This document shows, in pieces, positions 1-5,452 of a DNA stretch of 5,806 nucleotides (position 1 is its first letter; each line of letters starts with the position of its first letter). The stretch is taken from positions 1-5,806 of the forward strand of contig QJYE01000076.1 in assembly GCA_003235785.1 (NCBI GenBank), written 5' to 3'. This DNA comes from Nitrospirota bacterium. Its GTDB lineage: Bacteria; Nitrospirota; Nitrospiria; Nitrospirales; UBA8639. A model generated the notes under the pieces. It worked only from the letters and a program-made list of their open reading frames with translations, had not been told where the DNA came from and did no database searches. The position numbers and the translations under genes are program-made.

Positions 1-1
1 G

Positions 2-988
2 GGGGGAGCCTACACCGTCAGCGCTGCCGAAGCCTGGCTGCAATTGATTCCGGAAGGAGGGCAAAAGCAGGAGGGCTTCCTCATAGAAGCTGAAATTTCT
101 ACCCATGAAGAAACAGGTGACCTGCCAGAAGCCATAACCAGCCTCGGGGAGACAGAAGACTTACAACATGTGGTGTTATTTTTGAAAGATGGCCGTATGC
201 TGGAGGCTCTGGGAACGTTCAGTGGCATTCGTCCAAGAGGGCTCCAATTAACTCGGCTTTCAACGGTCAAACGGAAACAAGCGCTTCAAGCAAAACAGGC
301 TATGGTATTGAATGAGCTATCTCAATCAGGCAAGGAATCAGACGCTAACTCTGAGTCTACCTATACATGTGGAAAAACGGAGTCTCAATATAAAACGGGA
401 CAAACGTGCACTTGTCCAGCAGGTCAACATAATTCGACATGGAAAAAGAGCTTCAAGAGAAATAGTCTCGACCTACCGGCACAATGTGAGATGGCTGCGA
501 ACGGGGCTAAATATTTTTGTTCGACCAAGGGCAAGGTCATCGGTTTTCAATATAAAGTCCTAGAAAAGAAATACCAGAAGACCGACAACGGCCAATTTGA
601 AGGCTATTGCAAAATTAAATATCAATGCAAATGGCAATCCATCAAACACTCACGACTCATTAAGGCCGGAGAACCTTTTCCGCGAATCAAAAATGGCGAG
701 GGTGGGGGAATGGGTGCCGTAAAGGTTATCAGGAAAGATTACGAGACCAAGACACCAAATCATGAAGCATTGTTGAAACAAGCCTGCGAAAATGGCAAGA
801 ATGAAGAGATCAAAAGACTGCGCGACAAGGAATTCCAAAAGGTACGTTCGTTTGACTATAAAATGACTAAAAACGAAATTGCTGATTGGGACACCTACTA
901 CTATAAAAAATGCTATTTTAAATACCAGTACACCTATTGGCCTATGGCAAGAAAAGATACGAATATCTACTGGTGTGACAATCAATAA
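2..988 (+). CDS. Unrecognised lysine- and cysteine-rich protein, 5' end cut by window
   Basis: The frame is open from the first complete codon (position 2) to TAA at 986-988, giving 328 visible residues, so the real start is probably left of the window. An internal TTG at 44 could be read as a start but has no reason to be preferred. The first ~120 residues are cysteine-free and mixed in charge. The remaining ~207 hold ten cysteines (visible residues 123, 136, 138, 162, 173, 203, 209, 262, 304, 325) and many Lys, Tyr and Trp. A short motif occurs twice: C-x-x-K-Y-Q-x-x-W near 203-211 and C-x-x-K-Y-Q-x-x-x-W near 304-313. The even cysteine number and aromatic, basic composition would suit a secreted disulfide-bonded domain, but no signal peptide can be seen because the N-terminus is missing. 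Codons are more A-rich than in the enzymes to the right, a weak hint of transfer. I do not recognise the family and assign no function. Confidence 0.75.
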   Translation, partial: GGAYTVSAAEAWLQLIPEGGQKQEGFLIEAEISTHEETGDLPEAITSLGETEDLQHVVLFLKDGRMLEALGTFSGIRPRGLQLTRLSTVKRKQALQAKQAMVLNELSQSGKESDANSESTYTCGKTESQYKTGQTCTCPAGQHNSTWKKSFKRNSLDLPAQCEMAANGAKYFCSTKGKVIGFQYKVLEKKYQKTDNGQFEGYCKIKYQCKWQSIKHSRLIKAGEPFPRIKNGEGGGMGAVKVIRKDYETKTPNHEALLKQACENGKNEEIKRLRDKEFQKVRSFDYKMTKNEIADWDTYYYKKCYFKYQYTYWPMARKDTNIYWCDNQ

Positions 989-1104
989 GATCCTTGAGAG
1001 GGCACTCTATGGTAAACCTTCTCAGAGGAGGAGGGAGGCCAAAGTTTATTGCAGTAGGTCACCCACTTGCCCCCTCTCATTTGTATCGCACCGAACTCCT
1101 ACCC

Positions 1105-1120
1105 ATTACACCAGTGTAAT
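1105..1120. promoter_or_regulatory. Operator-like perfect palindrome ATTACAC-CA-GTGTAAT
   Basis: The two 7-base arms are exact reverse complements around a 2-base centre, a form typical of a dimeric regulator's binding site. A TATAGA hexamer lies at 1131-1136 with TTACAC (inside the left arm) 19 bases upstream. That spacing is long for an ordinary sigma-70 promoter, though it is the kind MerR-type activators use. No clear gene follows on the plus strand, so the target is unknown. Confidence 0.35.
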
Positions 1121-1136
1121 AACCAAGTTCTATAGA

Positions 1137-1185
1137 AAATCCGACGCCTACTCGGTGAGGAGAGCCAAACGCTCGTGTAGGATTT
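1137..1185 (+). other. Foldable compound hairpin in gene-free DNA
   Basis: The outer stem pairs AAAT (1137-1140) and CCTAC (1147-1151) with GTAGGATTT (1177-1185), leaving a 6-base bulge at 1141-1146. Inside it, GAGC (1162-1165) pairs with GCTC (1171-1174) around a CAAAC loop. No T-run follows, so it is not a classical terminator. It could be a structured RNA leader or a remnant of a mobile element, or it could be chance. Confidence 0.25.
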
Positions 1186-1553
1186 CCAGACGCCAAAGGC
1201 AGGATTGTTTGGCTGCAAAAGAAGCCGGGTGAGCACCGTTAGAGGCTATTCAAAAGAAGTCAATGAACCTGCCGCGACCGGTTAATTTGAAGAATTCCCA
1301 AGAAAGATCGGTCTTCGAGAAAAGCAACGCGGTTGAGTCCGTGCATAAAATTATGTCCTTCCGGGTCCTAAGACAAAACAAACATTGGTCCGGAGCACGC
1401 TTTTAGAAATTCCCAAGAACGCTTCTTCCTACTCGAAATTGTGTTTTCCTCGCATTGGGGGCTCGAAGAAGAAACGATGAGTCAATCAGAATTTCCTGGT
1501 TTCAAGCCACGGTTGAAGAGGTTAAAACTGCTGGAATTTTTGAGGAAATGAAG

Positions 1554-1627
1554 TGGCTGGGGGACCAGGAATCGAACCTGGGTTCTTAGAACCAAAATCT
1601 AATGTCTTGCCCCTAGACGATCCCCCA
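1554..1627 (-). tRNA. tRNA-Gln, anticodon TTG
   Basis: On the minus strand the sequence folds as a complete cloverleaf. The acceptor stem pairs TGGGGGA with TCCCCCA. The D arm has a GTC/GAC stem. The anticodon stem TTAGA/TCTAA encloses the loop TTTTGGT with anticodon TTG at 1595-1593. The variable loop has 4 bases, and the T arm is CCAGG-TTCGAAT-CCTGG. The discriminator is G at 1557 and CCA is encoded at 1556-1554. The U1-A72 opening pair and G73 are typical identity elements of glutamine tRNA. It reads CAA codons, and CAG by wobble. It begins 53 bases after the stop of the methyltransferase gene on the same strand, so it could be processed from a shared transcript or have its own promoter in 1628-1680; no clear hexamers were seen there. 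No terminator hairpin was seen after it. Confidence 0.97.
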
Positions 1628-1680
1628 ACCGAGGGCTCACTTTAAATCGGAGGCCTACAGACCGTCAAGATCAAAATAGG

Positions 1681-2343
1681 TTAATACACACGCCCATAGA
1701 CAATCCAATGTCGATCATCAGGCACATCCACCATCAACCGACTCAAATTCAGTTCAGCCAATTGTGCTGCCACTTCATCCTCTGTAAACGCCGCCAACAA
1801 GGAATGGAAGAAATCCTTCCGCAATTGTTCCGGTTCCCCGGCGGCCTGTTCATCCACAATCGCCTGTGCGGCCTCGGGGTTTTCCGGACGCAGCAGATCC
1901 ATGACCAGAATTGTGGCACCAGGCTTCAGCAATGTTTTGAGGCAATACCAAAATCGCAATGGATTCGGGACATGATGGACCAAACTATTGGAAATCATCG
2001 CATCGGCTGGAGGAGACAACTCCACATCCTGAAAGCGTTGACAGAGAAAATGAATGCGTTCATCCAATCCCGCCTTTTTCACAGCCTGCTCCGCATAGGC
2101 GATCATCGGCTGAGAAGCATCAATACCCGTGACCCGACACGAAGCATGACGGCGAGCCACACGAATGGGGATATCTCCCGGACCACAACCCAGATCTAGG
2201 ATATGAGGATGTTCCAGATCAGGATACAGCGTAAAAAACTGATCGACAAACCCCTGGTTTTCTTCTTCAAAGTCGGCCTGAGCATAGGCCAGGACTTGCT
2301 TGGGGTCTTCCATCACTTCCGGTTCAAGCACCCGTTCCATCAT
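1681..2343 (-). CDS. Class I SAM-dependent methyltransferase, substrate unknown
   Basis: This 220-residue protein has the Rossmann-like SAM-binding fold. Motif I is ILDLGCGPGD at residues 48-57. An acidic residue ending strand 2 (GIDASQPM, D75) would bind the SAM ribose. A motif-IV-like segment, ADAMISNSLVHHVPNP, spans about 113-128, and a post-motif strand, LKPGATILVMDLLRP, spans 139-153. These mark the Methyltransf_11/25-type small-molecule group. The length is normal for a stand-alone cytosolic enzyme, and the methyl acceptor cannot be told from sequence. The start is ATG at 2343, preceded by AAGGAG with 8 bases between. A second ATG follows directly. Its first bases overlap the MOSC stop in an ATGA arrangement, so the two are almost certainly co-transcribed and translationally coupled. 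The end of the protein, RHWIVYGRVY, is intact. Confidence 0.9.
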   Translation of the reverse strand: MMERVLEPEVMEDPKQVLAYAQADFEEENQGFVDQFFTLYPDLEHPHILDLGCGPGDIPIRVARRHASCRVTGIDASQPMIAYAEQAVKKAGLDERIHFLCQRFQDVELSPPADAMISNSLVHHVPNPLRFWYCLKTLLKPGATILVMDLLRPENPEAAQAIVDEQAAGEPEQLRKDFFHSLLAAFTEDEVAAQLAELNLSRLMVDVPDDRHWIVYGRVY

Positions 2344-2831
2344 GCCAATTTCTCCTTAGACAAATTTTCCACCCAGATCCGGTCACCTTGCCGCACCTGC
2401 CCCTCCGAAAGCACTCGGGCATACAGTCGACTCCAGCCTGGATGCCGTCGTTGATCCATGCGGGAATAGTCGCCGTTGTGAAACCATTGGGCATTGCGCC
2501 GGCAAGGCTCACAAAAGCTGGTACAGGCAATGCGAACGTCTTCCCCAATCCTCATGTGAACTCCAGGCTGAATATCTGCCCAATTCAGGCCGATGATTGT
2601 GAAATTCTCACCGGAGGCCCCTGGGAAAATCGTATGCCCCTCTTGGCGTAAGGCTTCAATCAGCTCAAATGAATAGACACAGATGGCACGATCAGGTCCA
2701 CCGTGCAAGACCTTATTACGATGACCATCACTGCGTATGCCATTCACCGAAACCCAGGCTTCGGCCAACGGTAACTTCGGAAGTCCACCCTGTGAAGCAT
2801 TGATTTGATAAAGATAGGGGAATGAATCCAT
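2340..2831 (-). CDS. MOSC-domain protein (YiiM-like)
   Basis: The protein carries the hallmarks of the MOSC (molybdenum cofactor sulfurase C-terminal) domain. From the ATG at 2831 (163 residues) these are GGLPKLP near 15-21, HGGPDRAICVYS at 43-54, GASGENFT at 71-78 and a CTSFCEPC segment at 103-110. The last cysteine there (C110, in Pro-Cys) matches the conserved cysteine of the family. Stand-alone MOSC proteins such as YiiM and YcbX take part in molybdenum-cofactor-dependent reduction of N-hydroxylated compounds; the exact substrate here is unknown. Two extra cysteines (C103, C107) sit close to the conserved one. The frame is open to a TTG at 2894, but family proteins begin a few residues before the LYQINASQGG-like strand, so ATG 2831 fits best. 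Neither start has a good ribosome site; a TTG at 2846 has AAGG 8 bases upstream and is possible. The gene lies 92 bases after the hydrolase and overlaps the methyltransferase by 4 bases. Confidence 0.88.
   Translation of the reverse strand: MDSFPYLYQINASQGGLPKLPLAEAWVSVNGIRSDGHRNKVLHGGPDRAICVYSFELIEALRQEGHTIFPGASGENFTIIGLNWADIQPGVHMRIGEDVRIACTSFCEPCRRNAQWFHNGDYSRMDQRRHPGWSRLYARVLSEGQVRQGDRIWVENLSKEKLA
2352..2357 (-). promoter_or_regulatory. Ribosome binding site AAGGAG for the methyltransferase
   Basis: AAGGAG on the minus strand lies 8 bases before the ATG at 2343 and inside the end of the MOSC coding region. It decides the methyltransferase start and implies that its translation is both independent and coupled. 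Confidence 0.75.
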
Positions 2832-2923
2832 GGAGGCTGTAGAAGGCAAAAAGACGACCTTGGAATCGTAGCCAGCCCTGGAACAGTGGGTCAAGTAAGA
2901 AGCGACAGGGATTTGGAAATGTA

Positions 2924-3682
2924 CTATCGCTTTGAAAGAACTCGTTGTATAAAGGTGTCAATTTCTCGAAAATAGGGTTCCCCGCCAACAAACGGCACGT
3001 CATTATGCTCGGCTCCTGAAACCACATACCACCGCTTTGGCTCATGGGCCGCATCAAACACCTGCTTCCCCAAAGCCATCGGCACAATCGAATCCCGTTC
3101 TCCATGAATCACCAACAAGGGAACGTGCAGCGCATGAACTTTTCCCGCAAGGTTGAATTCCACATCCATGAGCCATCGAGCCGGCACGCCCCAAAAATGT
3201 TCATCGGACATGGCCTGAATAGACGGGAACGCCCCTTCCACGATTAAACCGGGGGCAGGGCGTTTCATGGCCACTTCTCCTGCCACGGCTGCGCCTAACG
3301 ACCGGCCAAAGAGGATCAGGCGCTCAGAGGCAATTCGTCGTTGATGAATGAGGTAGTCATACGCGGCGAGGGCGTCCTGATAGAGCCCGACTTCTGATGG
3401 CACGCCCGTACTTCGCCCATACCCACGATAGTCAAAGATAAAGAGGGAAAATCCGCGTTGATACAATTGACGCATATTTTCTACCCGATGACTCACGTTG
3501 CCCGCATTACCGTGACACCAGAGCAGGACAGGGCTCGTCGGTCCGGCCTCGACAAACCAGCCAAAGATCGTGACCACCTCATCAACGGGAAGCCAGACCT
3601 CTTCTAAGGGCAGCCCGCTCAGTTGTGCCCAGTTCCGATCCTCCCAGGGGGAGGGTTGAAAGACCAATAAGGCTTCAAGCAT
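2924..3682 (-). CDS. Alpha/beta hydrolase, BEM46/ABHD13-like
   Basis: This 252-residue serine hydrolase has the expected elements in order: LVFQPS near the start (6-11), the oxyanion-hole segment HGNAGN (57-62), DYRGYGRS (84-91), the nucleophile elbow GRSLG with Ser128, the acid in HGERDSIVP (Asp197) and the catalytic His226 in GAEHND. This pattern is that of the BEM46/ABHD13/YfhR group, whose bacterial substrates are mostly unknown esters, thioesters or peptides. Many relatives have an N-terminal membrane anchor; this one lacks it, so it is probably cytosolic. The start at ATG 3682 is forced, because an in-frame TAG lies at 3692-3694 with no other start between. No clear Shine-Dalgarno precedes it. 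It is the first gene of the minus-strand block and diverges from apaH across 113 bases. Confidence 0.92.
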   Translation of the reverse strand: MLEALLVFQPSPWEDRNWAQLSGLPLEEVWLPVDEVVTIFGWFVEAGPTSPVLLWCHGNAGNVSHRVENMRQLYQRGFSLFIFDYRGYGRSTGVPSEVGLYQDALAAYDYLIHQRRIASERLILFGRSLGAAVAGEVAMKRPAPGLIVEGAFPSIQAMSDEHFWGVPARWLMDVEFNLAGKVHALHVPLLVIHGERDSIVPMALGKQVFDAAHEPKRWYVVSGAEHNDVPFVGGEPYFREIDTFIQRVLSKR

Positions 3683-3688
3683 TCGTCG

Positions 3689-3694
3689 ATTCTA
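3689..3694 (-). promoter_or_regulatory. Possible -10 box for the hydrolase, leaderless-type position
   Basis: TAGAAT on the minus strand ends six bases before the ATG at 3682. If used, transcription would begin about at the start codon, giving a leaderless mRNA, which fits the absence of a ribosome site. No good -35 hexamer is visible, so this is tentative. Confidence 0.3.
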
Positions 3695-3728
3695 CCAAGA
3701 ACAATGGGGTCACCACACGGATGCAATT

Positions 3729-3756
3729 TTGCGCGATAGGAGAGTTCATGTAGAAT
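3729..3756 (+). promoter_or_regulatory. Probable sigma-70-type promoter of apaH
   Basis: TTGCGC at 3729-3734 and TAGAAT at 3751-3756 are separated by 16 bases. The -10 matches TATAAT at 5 of 6 positions, while the -35 keeps only TTG. The start of transcription would be near 3763, about 33 bases before the apaH ATG. Confidence 0.45.
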
Positions 3757-3775
3757 TGCCCCTTTGCGTTTTAAC

Positions 3776-3782
3776 AGGAGGT
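3776..3782 (+). promoter_or_regulatory. Ribosome binding site AGGAGGT of apaH, long spacing
   Basis: A near-perfect AGGAGGT precedes the ATG at 3796 by 13 bases, longer than the usual 5-9. No other in-frame start lies between it and the upstream in-frame TAA at 3772-3774, so the ATG is still the only reasonable start. Confidence 0.6.
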
Positions 3783-3795
3783 AGAAAAGACAAGC

Positions 3796-4599
3796 ATGGC
3801 CACATACGCCATTGGAGATGTTCAAGGATGCATGGACGCCTTGCGCCGCCTCCTGGACCACATCAAATTTGATCAGACCCAAGACCGCTTGTGGTTCGTG
3901 GGTGATCTGGTCAATCGTGGCCCTCACTCACTGGGAGTCTTGCGTTTTGTGAAAAAACTGGGCGCATCGGCCGTGACCGTCCTAGGAAATCACGACATTC
4001 ATCTCCTCGCGTTGTGGTGCCACAAGACTAAGCCTGGTCCAAAAGACACCTTACAACCCATCTTGTCCGCCCCCGACGCGGACGAATTGCTCCACTGGTT
4101 ACGCTTTCGGCCATTACTCCATGTTGAAGGTGGACATGTCATGATTCATGCCGGAATGCTGCCATCATGGTCCTTGACTCAAGCCACCACCTTCGCACGG
4201 GAAGTCGAGGAAGCCTTGCAACGCGACAACTTCAAAGAAATGTTACCGGCGATTTATTTTCGAAAATTCACCGCACCCTCTGCCAATCTGAGCACGGAAG
4301 AACGGCTGGGCCTGACGACCAATGTCTTGACTCGGCTACGCGTGTGCACGAAGGCAGGCGTTCCAGATTTTTCATTCAAAGGTCCGCCCACAGAGGCTCC
4401 ACCTGGCTATTTCCCATGGTTCCGCATTCCCGATCGTGCCACCCGAAACGAGACGATAATTTTCGGCCATTGGTCCGCATTAGGCATCGTCCAGGAAAAA
4501 CACCTCGTGGCGTTGGATGGCGGCTGCGTGTGGGGGCGGGAATTAGTCACCATGCGGCTGGAAGATCGGCAAATTTTCCGTGTGCCCTGCTCCACATAA
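3796..4599 (+). CDS. apaH: Bis(5'-nucleosyl)-tetraphosphatase, symmetrical (ApaH)
   Basis: ApaH splits diadenosine tetraphosphate (Ap4A) symmetrically into two ADP in the cytosol, clearing a stress-related dinucleotide made by aminoacyl-tRNA synthetases. In many bacteria it also removes Np4-type caps from RNA 5' ends. The 267-residue protein begins MATYAIGDVQGC, like the known family, and shows the metallophosphatase set: GDVQGC (7-12), GDLVNRGP (36-43), GNHD (64-67), the metal-site histidine in IHAG (H118) and GHWSALG (224-230, H225). The family-specific LDGGCVWG (240-247) follows. Length is close to the usual ~270-280. Gln at position 10 replaces the His of the generic GDxHG motif; this GD[LV]QGC form is common in ApaH proteins. 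It stands alone: no ksgA/apaG-type partners are within the window, and the neighbours on the left are divergent. Confidence 0.97.
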   Translation: MATYAIGDVQGCMDALRRLLDHIKFDQTQDRLWFVGDLVNRGPHSLGVLRFVKKLGASAVTVLGNHDIHLLALWCHKTKPGPKDTLQPILSAPDADELLHWLRFRPLLHVEGGHVMIHAGMLPSWSLTQATTFAREVEEALQRDNFKEMLPAIYFRKFTAPSANLSTEERLGLTTNVLTRLRVCTKAGVPDFSFKGPPTEAPPGYFPWFRIPDRATRNETIIFGHWSALGIVQEKHLVALDGGCVWGRELVTMRLEDRQIFRVPCST

Positions 4600-4703
4600 A
4601 CCATTCTTCCTTTTCCCACCCCCTTCACAAACAAATCACCTCGCCACCTTACCTCCCCTCCATAAACGACCTTCGGCGCTTTTCAAAACCAACCTTCAAC
4701 CGG

Positions 4704-4767
4704 TTATCTCAATTTTGTATCTAAATAGATAACACGTTGTATCTCTTTAGATAACCTTTCCATATCT
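4704..4767. promoter_or_regulatory. Tandem palindromes TATCT-N4-AGATA, probable activator sites
   Basis: Two 19-base units of the form TTGTATCT-N4-AGATAAC lie at 4715-4733 and 4737-4755. They are identical at 16 of 19 positions, and all differences fall in the N4 spacer. Each contains a perfect inverted repeat TATCT/AGATA, with centres at 4724.5 and 4746.5. The 22-base spacing is about two DNA turns, so dimers would sit on one face of the helix. Extra half-sites are TTATCT at 4704-4709 and TATCT at 4763-4767. They lie about 135-170 bases upstream of the predicted start of the sigma-54-like promoter, the usual place for enhancer-binding-protein sites. The cognate protein is not in the window. 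Confidence 0.6.
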
Positions 4768-4822
4768 CTTCTCCTCGTTTCACCCCAACCGACTTAGGGG
4801 GAACAATCCATAAAAACCTGAT

Positions 4823-4835
4823 AATCCAACTATTT
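4823..4835 (+). promoter_or_regulatory. IHF-like site between enhancer and promoter
   Basis: The sequence AATCCAACTATTT matches the IHF consensus WATCAANNNNTTR except at two positions and sits in an AT-rich tract, around -61 from the predicted start. DNA bending here would fit enhancer-promoter looping. The match is weak and chance is possible. Confidence 0.25.
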
Positions 4836-4863
4836 TTCAAGGAATTTCTTTAACAATACTTAA

Positions 4864-4879
4864 CGGCATTAGTCTTGCT
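4864..4879 (+). promoter_or_regulatory. Sigma-54-type (-24/-12) promoter element
   Basis: The element reads C-GGCA-TT-AGTC-TTGCT. Against TGGCACG-N4-TTGCW it matches 9 of 12 fixed positions, including the invariant GG (4865-4866) and GC (4877-4878) at the exact required spacing. Transcription would begin near 4890, leaving about 120 bases of leader before the zinc-ribbon gene. The tandem palindromes upstream strengthen the call. An overlapping sigma-70 reading (TTGCTG at 4875 with a poor -10) is weaker. Confidence 0.5.
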
Positions 4880-4951
4880 GTAAGTCCTCTTTGAAAGATA
4901 TCTCATTGCTTCTCAGATACCTCAAACTACTGACTCAAGAAGGAAAAAATA

Positions 4952-5002
4952 ATGGGTGATACCCGGAGCCCTCGAACAGACGCCTTTTTTATTGTTTATT
5001 AA
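4952..5002 (+). CDS. Possible 16-residue leader peptide
   Basis: ATG at 4952 is preceded by AAGGA (4940-4944) with 7 bases between, a strong ribosome site. The frame encodes MGDTRSPRTDAFFIVY and stops with TAA at 5000-5002. The stop is two bases before the ribosome site of the zinc-ribbon gene (5005-5009), so a terminating ribosome would cover or free that site. A small hairpin, GGGT-GAT-ACCC (4954-4964), overlaps the start, and a T6 run lies in the FF codons (4985-4990). It could be a regulatory leader for translational coupling or just a chance frame. No run of one amino acid marks it as a classical attenuator peptide, although it ends in hydrophobic and aromatic residues. Confidence 0.4.
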   Translation: MGDTRSPRTDAFFIVY

Positions 5003-5004
5003 CC

Positions 5005-5009
5005 AGGAG
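5005..5009 (+). promoter_or_regulatory. Ribosome binding site AGGAG serving two possible starts
   Basis: AGGAG lies 4 bases before the ATG at 5014 and 10 bases before a second in-frame ATG at 5020. Either could be used, so the protein may begin MAMNIQ or MNIQ. Confidence 0.6.
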
Positions 5010-5013
5010 TTTC

Positions 5014-5367
5014 ATGGCTATGAACATTCAACATCCTCGACTGACAAAACCCACCCTTAAACAACCCGGGACGGCAGGTCGAAAATATAAACGGCGTCAT
5101 ACGCGCATCCATCTCGACTCGCTAAAACCCACACCCACGACCTTTCTTGATGGCTCACATTCGGAATGCCCCAAATGCCAAGGATTCGTATTTTTCGAAG
5201 CGGGGGAAACGACGAGGCAAACGATCATCCGATGCCTCAATTGTGGATGGCAACCGCATTATCAGGCCCCAAAGATCCAAGAAACCGAAGCAGCCCGCAC
5301 CATGCGAACCCTCACCAACCAATTTGTTTCGGGGTGCGACTGGGATCGACTCCCGATTGGTTGGTAA
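5014..5367 (+). CDS. Small zinc-ribbon protein of unknown function
   Basis: The 117-residue protein has one clear feature: two CxxC knuckles, CPKC at residues 52-55 and CLNC at 74-77, 18 residues apart, forming a treble-clef or zinc-ribbon site for one zinc. Between them lies a beta-hairpin-like stretch (FVFFEAGETTRQTIIR), and after the second knuckle GW, as in many ribbons. The first 40 residues are strongly basic (KYKRRHTR at 24-31) and probably disordered, which would suit nucleic-acid or ribosome contact. The C-terminus is short and ends WDRLPIGW. There is no signal peptide or membrane segment. It sits alone behind a sigma-54-like promoter and a leader ORF, so it is likely made only under a specific signal. 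I do not recognise the family. A transcription- or translation-related adaptor is one possibility, but this is inference. Confidence 0.75.
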   Translation: MAMNIQHPRLTKPTLKQPGTAGRKYKRRHTRIHLDSLKPTPTTFLDGSHSECPKCQGFVFFEAGETTRQTIIRCLNCGWQPHYQAPKIQETEAARTMRTLTNQFVSGCDWDRLPIGW

Positions 5368-5398
5368 GAACATCATTAAGGTCAGCTCACGAGACTCA

Positions 5399-5426
5399 GT
5401 CTTCTAGGCTTCGTAGGACAGAAGAC
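5399..5426 (+). other. Hairpin GTCTTCT/AGAAGAC with a competing partner
   Basis: GTCTTCT (5399-5405) pairs perfectly with AGAAGAC (5420-5426). A mutually exclusive stem joins AGGAC (5415-5419) to GTCCT (5428-5432). No T-run follows, so it is not a terminator on its own. It lies 32 bases after the zinc-ribbon stop. Confidence 0.4.
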
Positions 5427-5452
5427 CGTCCTCAGTAGCGTGCCTTTGTTCG

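Larger units (their letters stand above)
989..1553. other. 565-base stretch without a convincing gene
   Basis: No frame on either strand combines a usable start, a ribosome site and protein-like composition. An open frame crossing 989-1232 mainly continues out of frame from the upstream gene. The stretch holds a purine-rich run at 1022-1038 that resembles a ribosome site but has no ATG, GTG or well-placed TTG after it. It also holds the palindrome at 1105-1120 and the hairpin at 1137-1185. A 12-base direct repeat (AATTCCCAAGAA) lies at 1293-1304 and 1408-1419. No obvious terminator with a T-run follows either the left gene or the tRNA. It could be decayed accessory DNA next to the tRNA. Confidence 0.6.
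4600..4951. other. 352-base regulatory region between apaH and the leader ORF
   Basis: No protein-like frame is present. The first ~100 bases after apaH are pyrimidine-rich on the plus strand, with no terminator hairpin that I can see. The rest holds TATCT/AGATA repeats (4704-4767), an AT-rich tract with an IHF-like site, a sigma-54-like element (4864-4879), and more repeat halves, AGATATCT at 4896-4903 and AGATA at 4915-4919, just after the predicted transcription start. Confidence 0.7.

Noticed and set aside
1022..1062. Strong purine-rich ribosome-site-like run that might precede a small gene
   Set aside because: No ATG or GTG follows at a sensible distance; the nearby TTG frame stops after two codons, and the only longer reading would need a rare ATT start.
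1293..1419. 12-base direct repeat AATTCCCAAGAA, considered as CRISPR or a mobile-element end
   Set aside because: Only two copies, unequal flanks and no inverted ends; it is too short to support either.
989..1627. Integration of a mobile element at the tRNA-Gln 3' end
   Set aside because: I looked for a repeat of the tRNA 3' end in the gene-free stretch and found none, and no integrase gene is in the window. A second attachment site outside the window cannot be excluded.
1708..2199. Plus-strand open frame of 163 codons opposite the methyltransferase
   Set aside because: It is the antisense shadow of a gene with clear SAM-binding motifs and has no protein-like pattern of its own.
3802..3831. 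Gln in place of His in the first metallophosphatase motif of ApaH (GDVQGC)
   Set aside because: GD[LV]QGC is a common natural form in ApaH proteins; all other metal-site motifs are intact.
4167..4724. 185-codon plus-strand frame overlapping apaH
   Set aside because: It is an out-of-frame shadow inside apaH, rich in Arg, Ser and His, with no ribosome site.
4982..4990. T6 run in the leader considered as a terminator before the zinc-ribbon gene
   Set aside because: No stable GC-rich stem can be formed directly upstream of it; the only pairing, GGTG with CGCC, is 4 pairs with a large loop.
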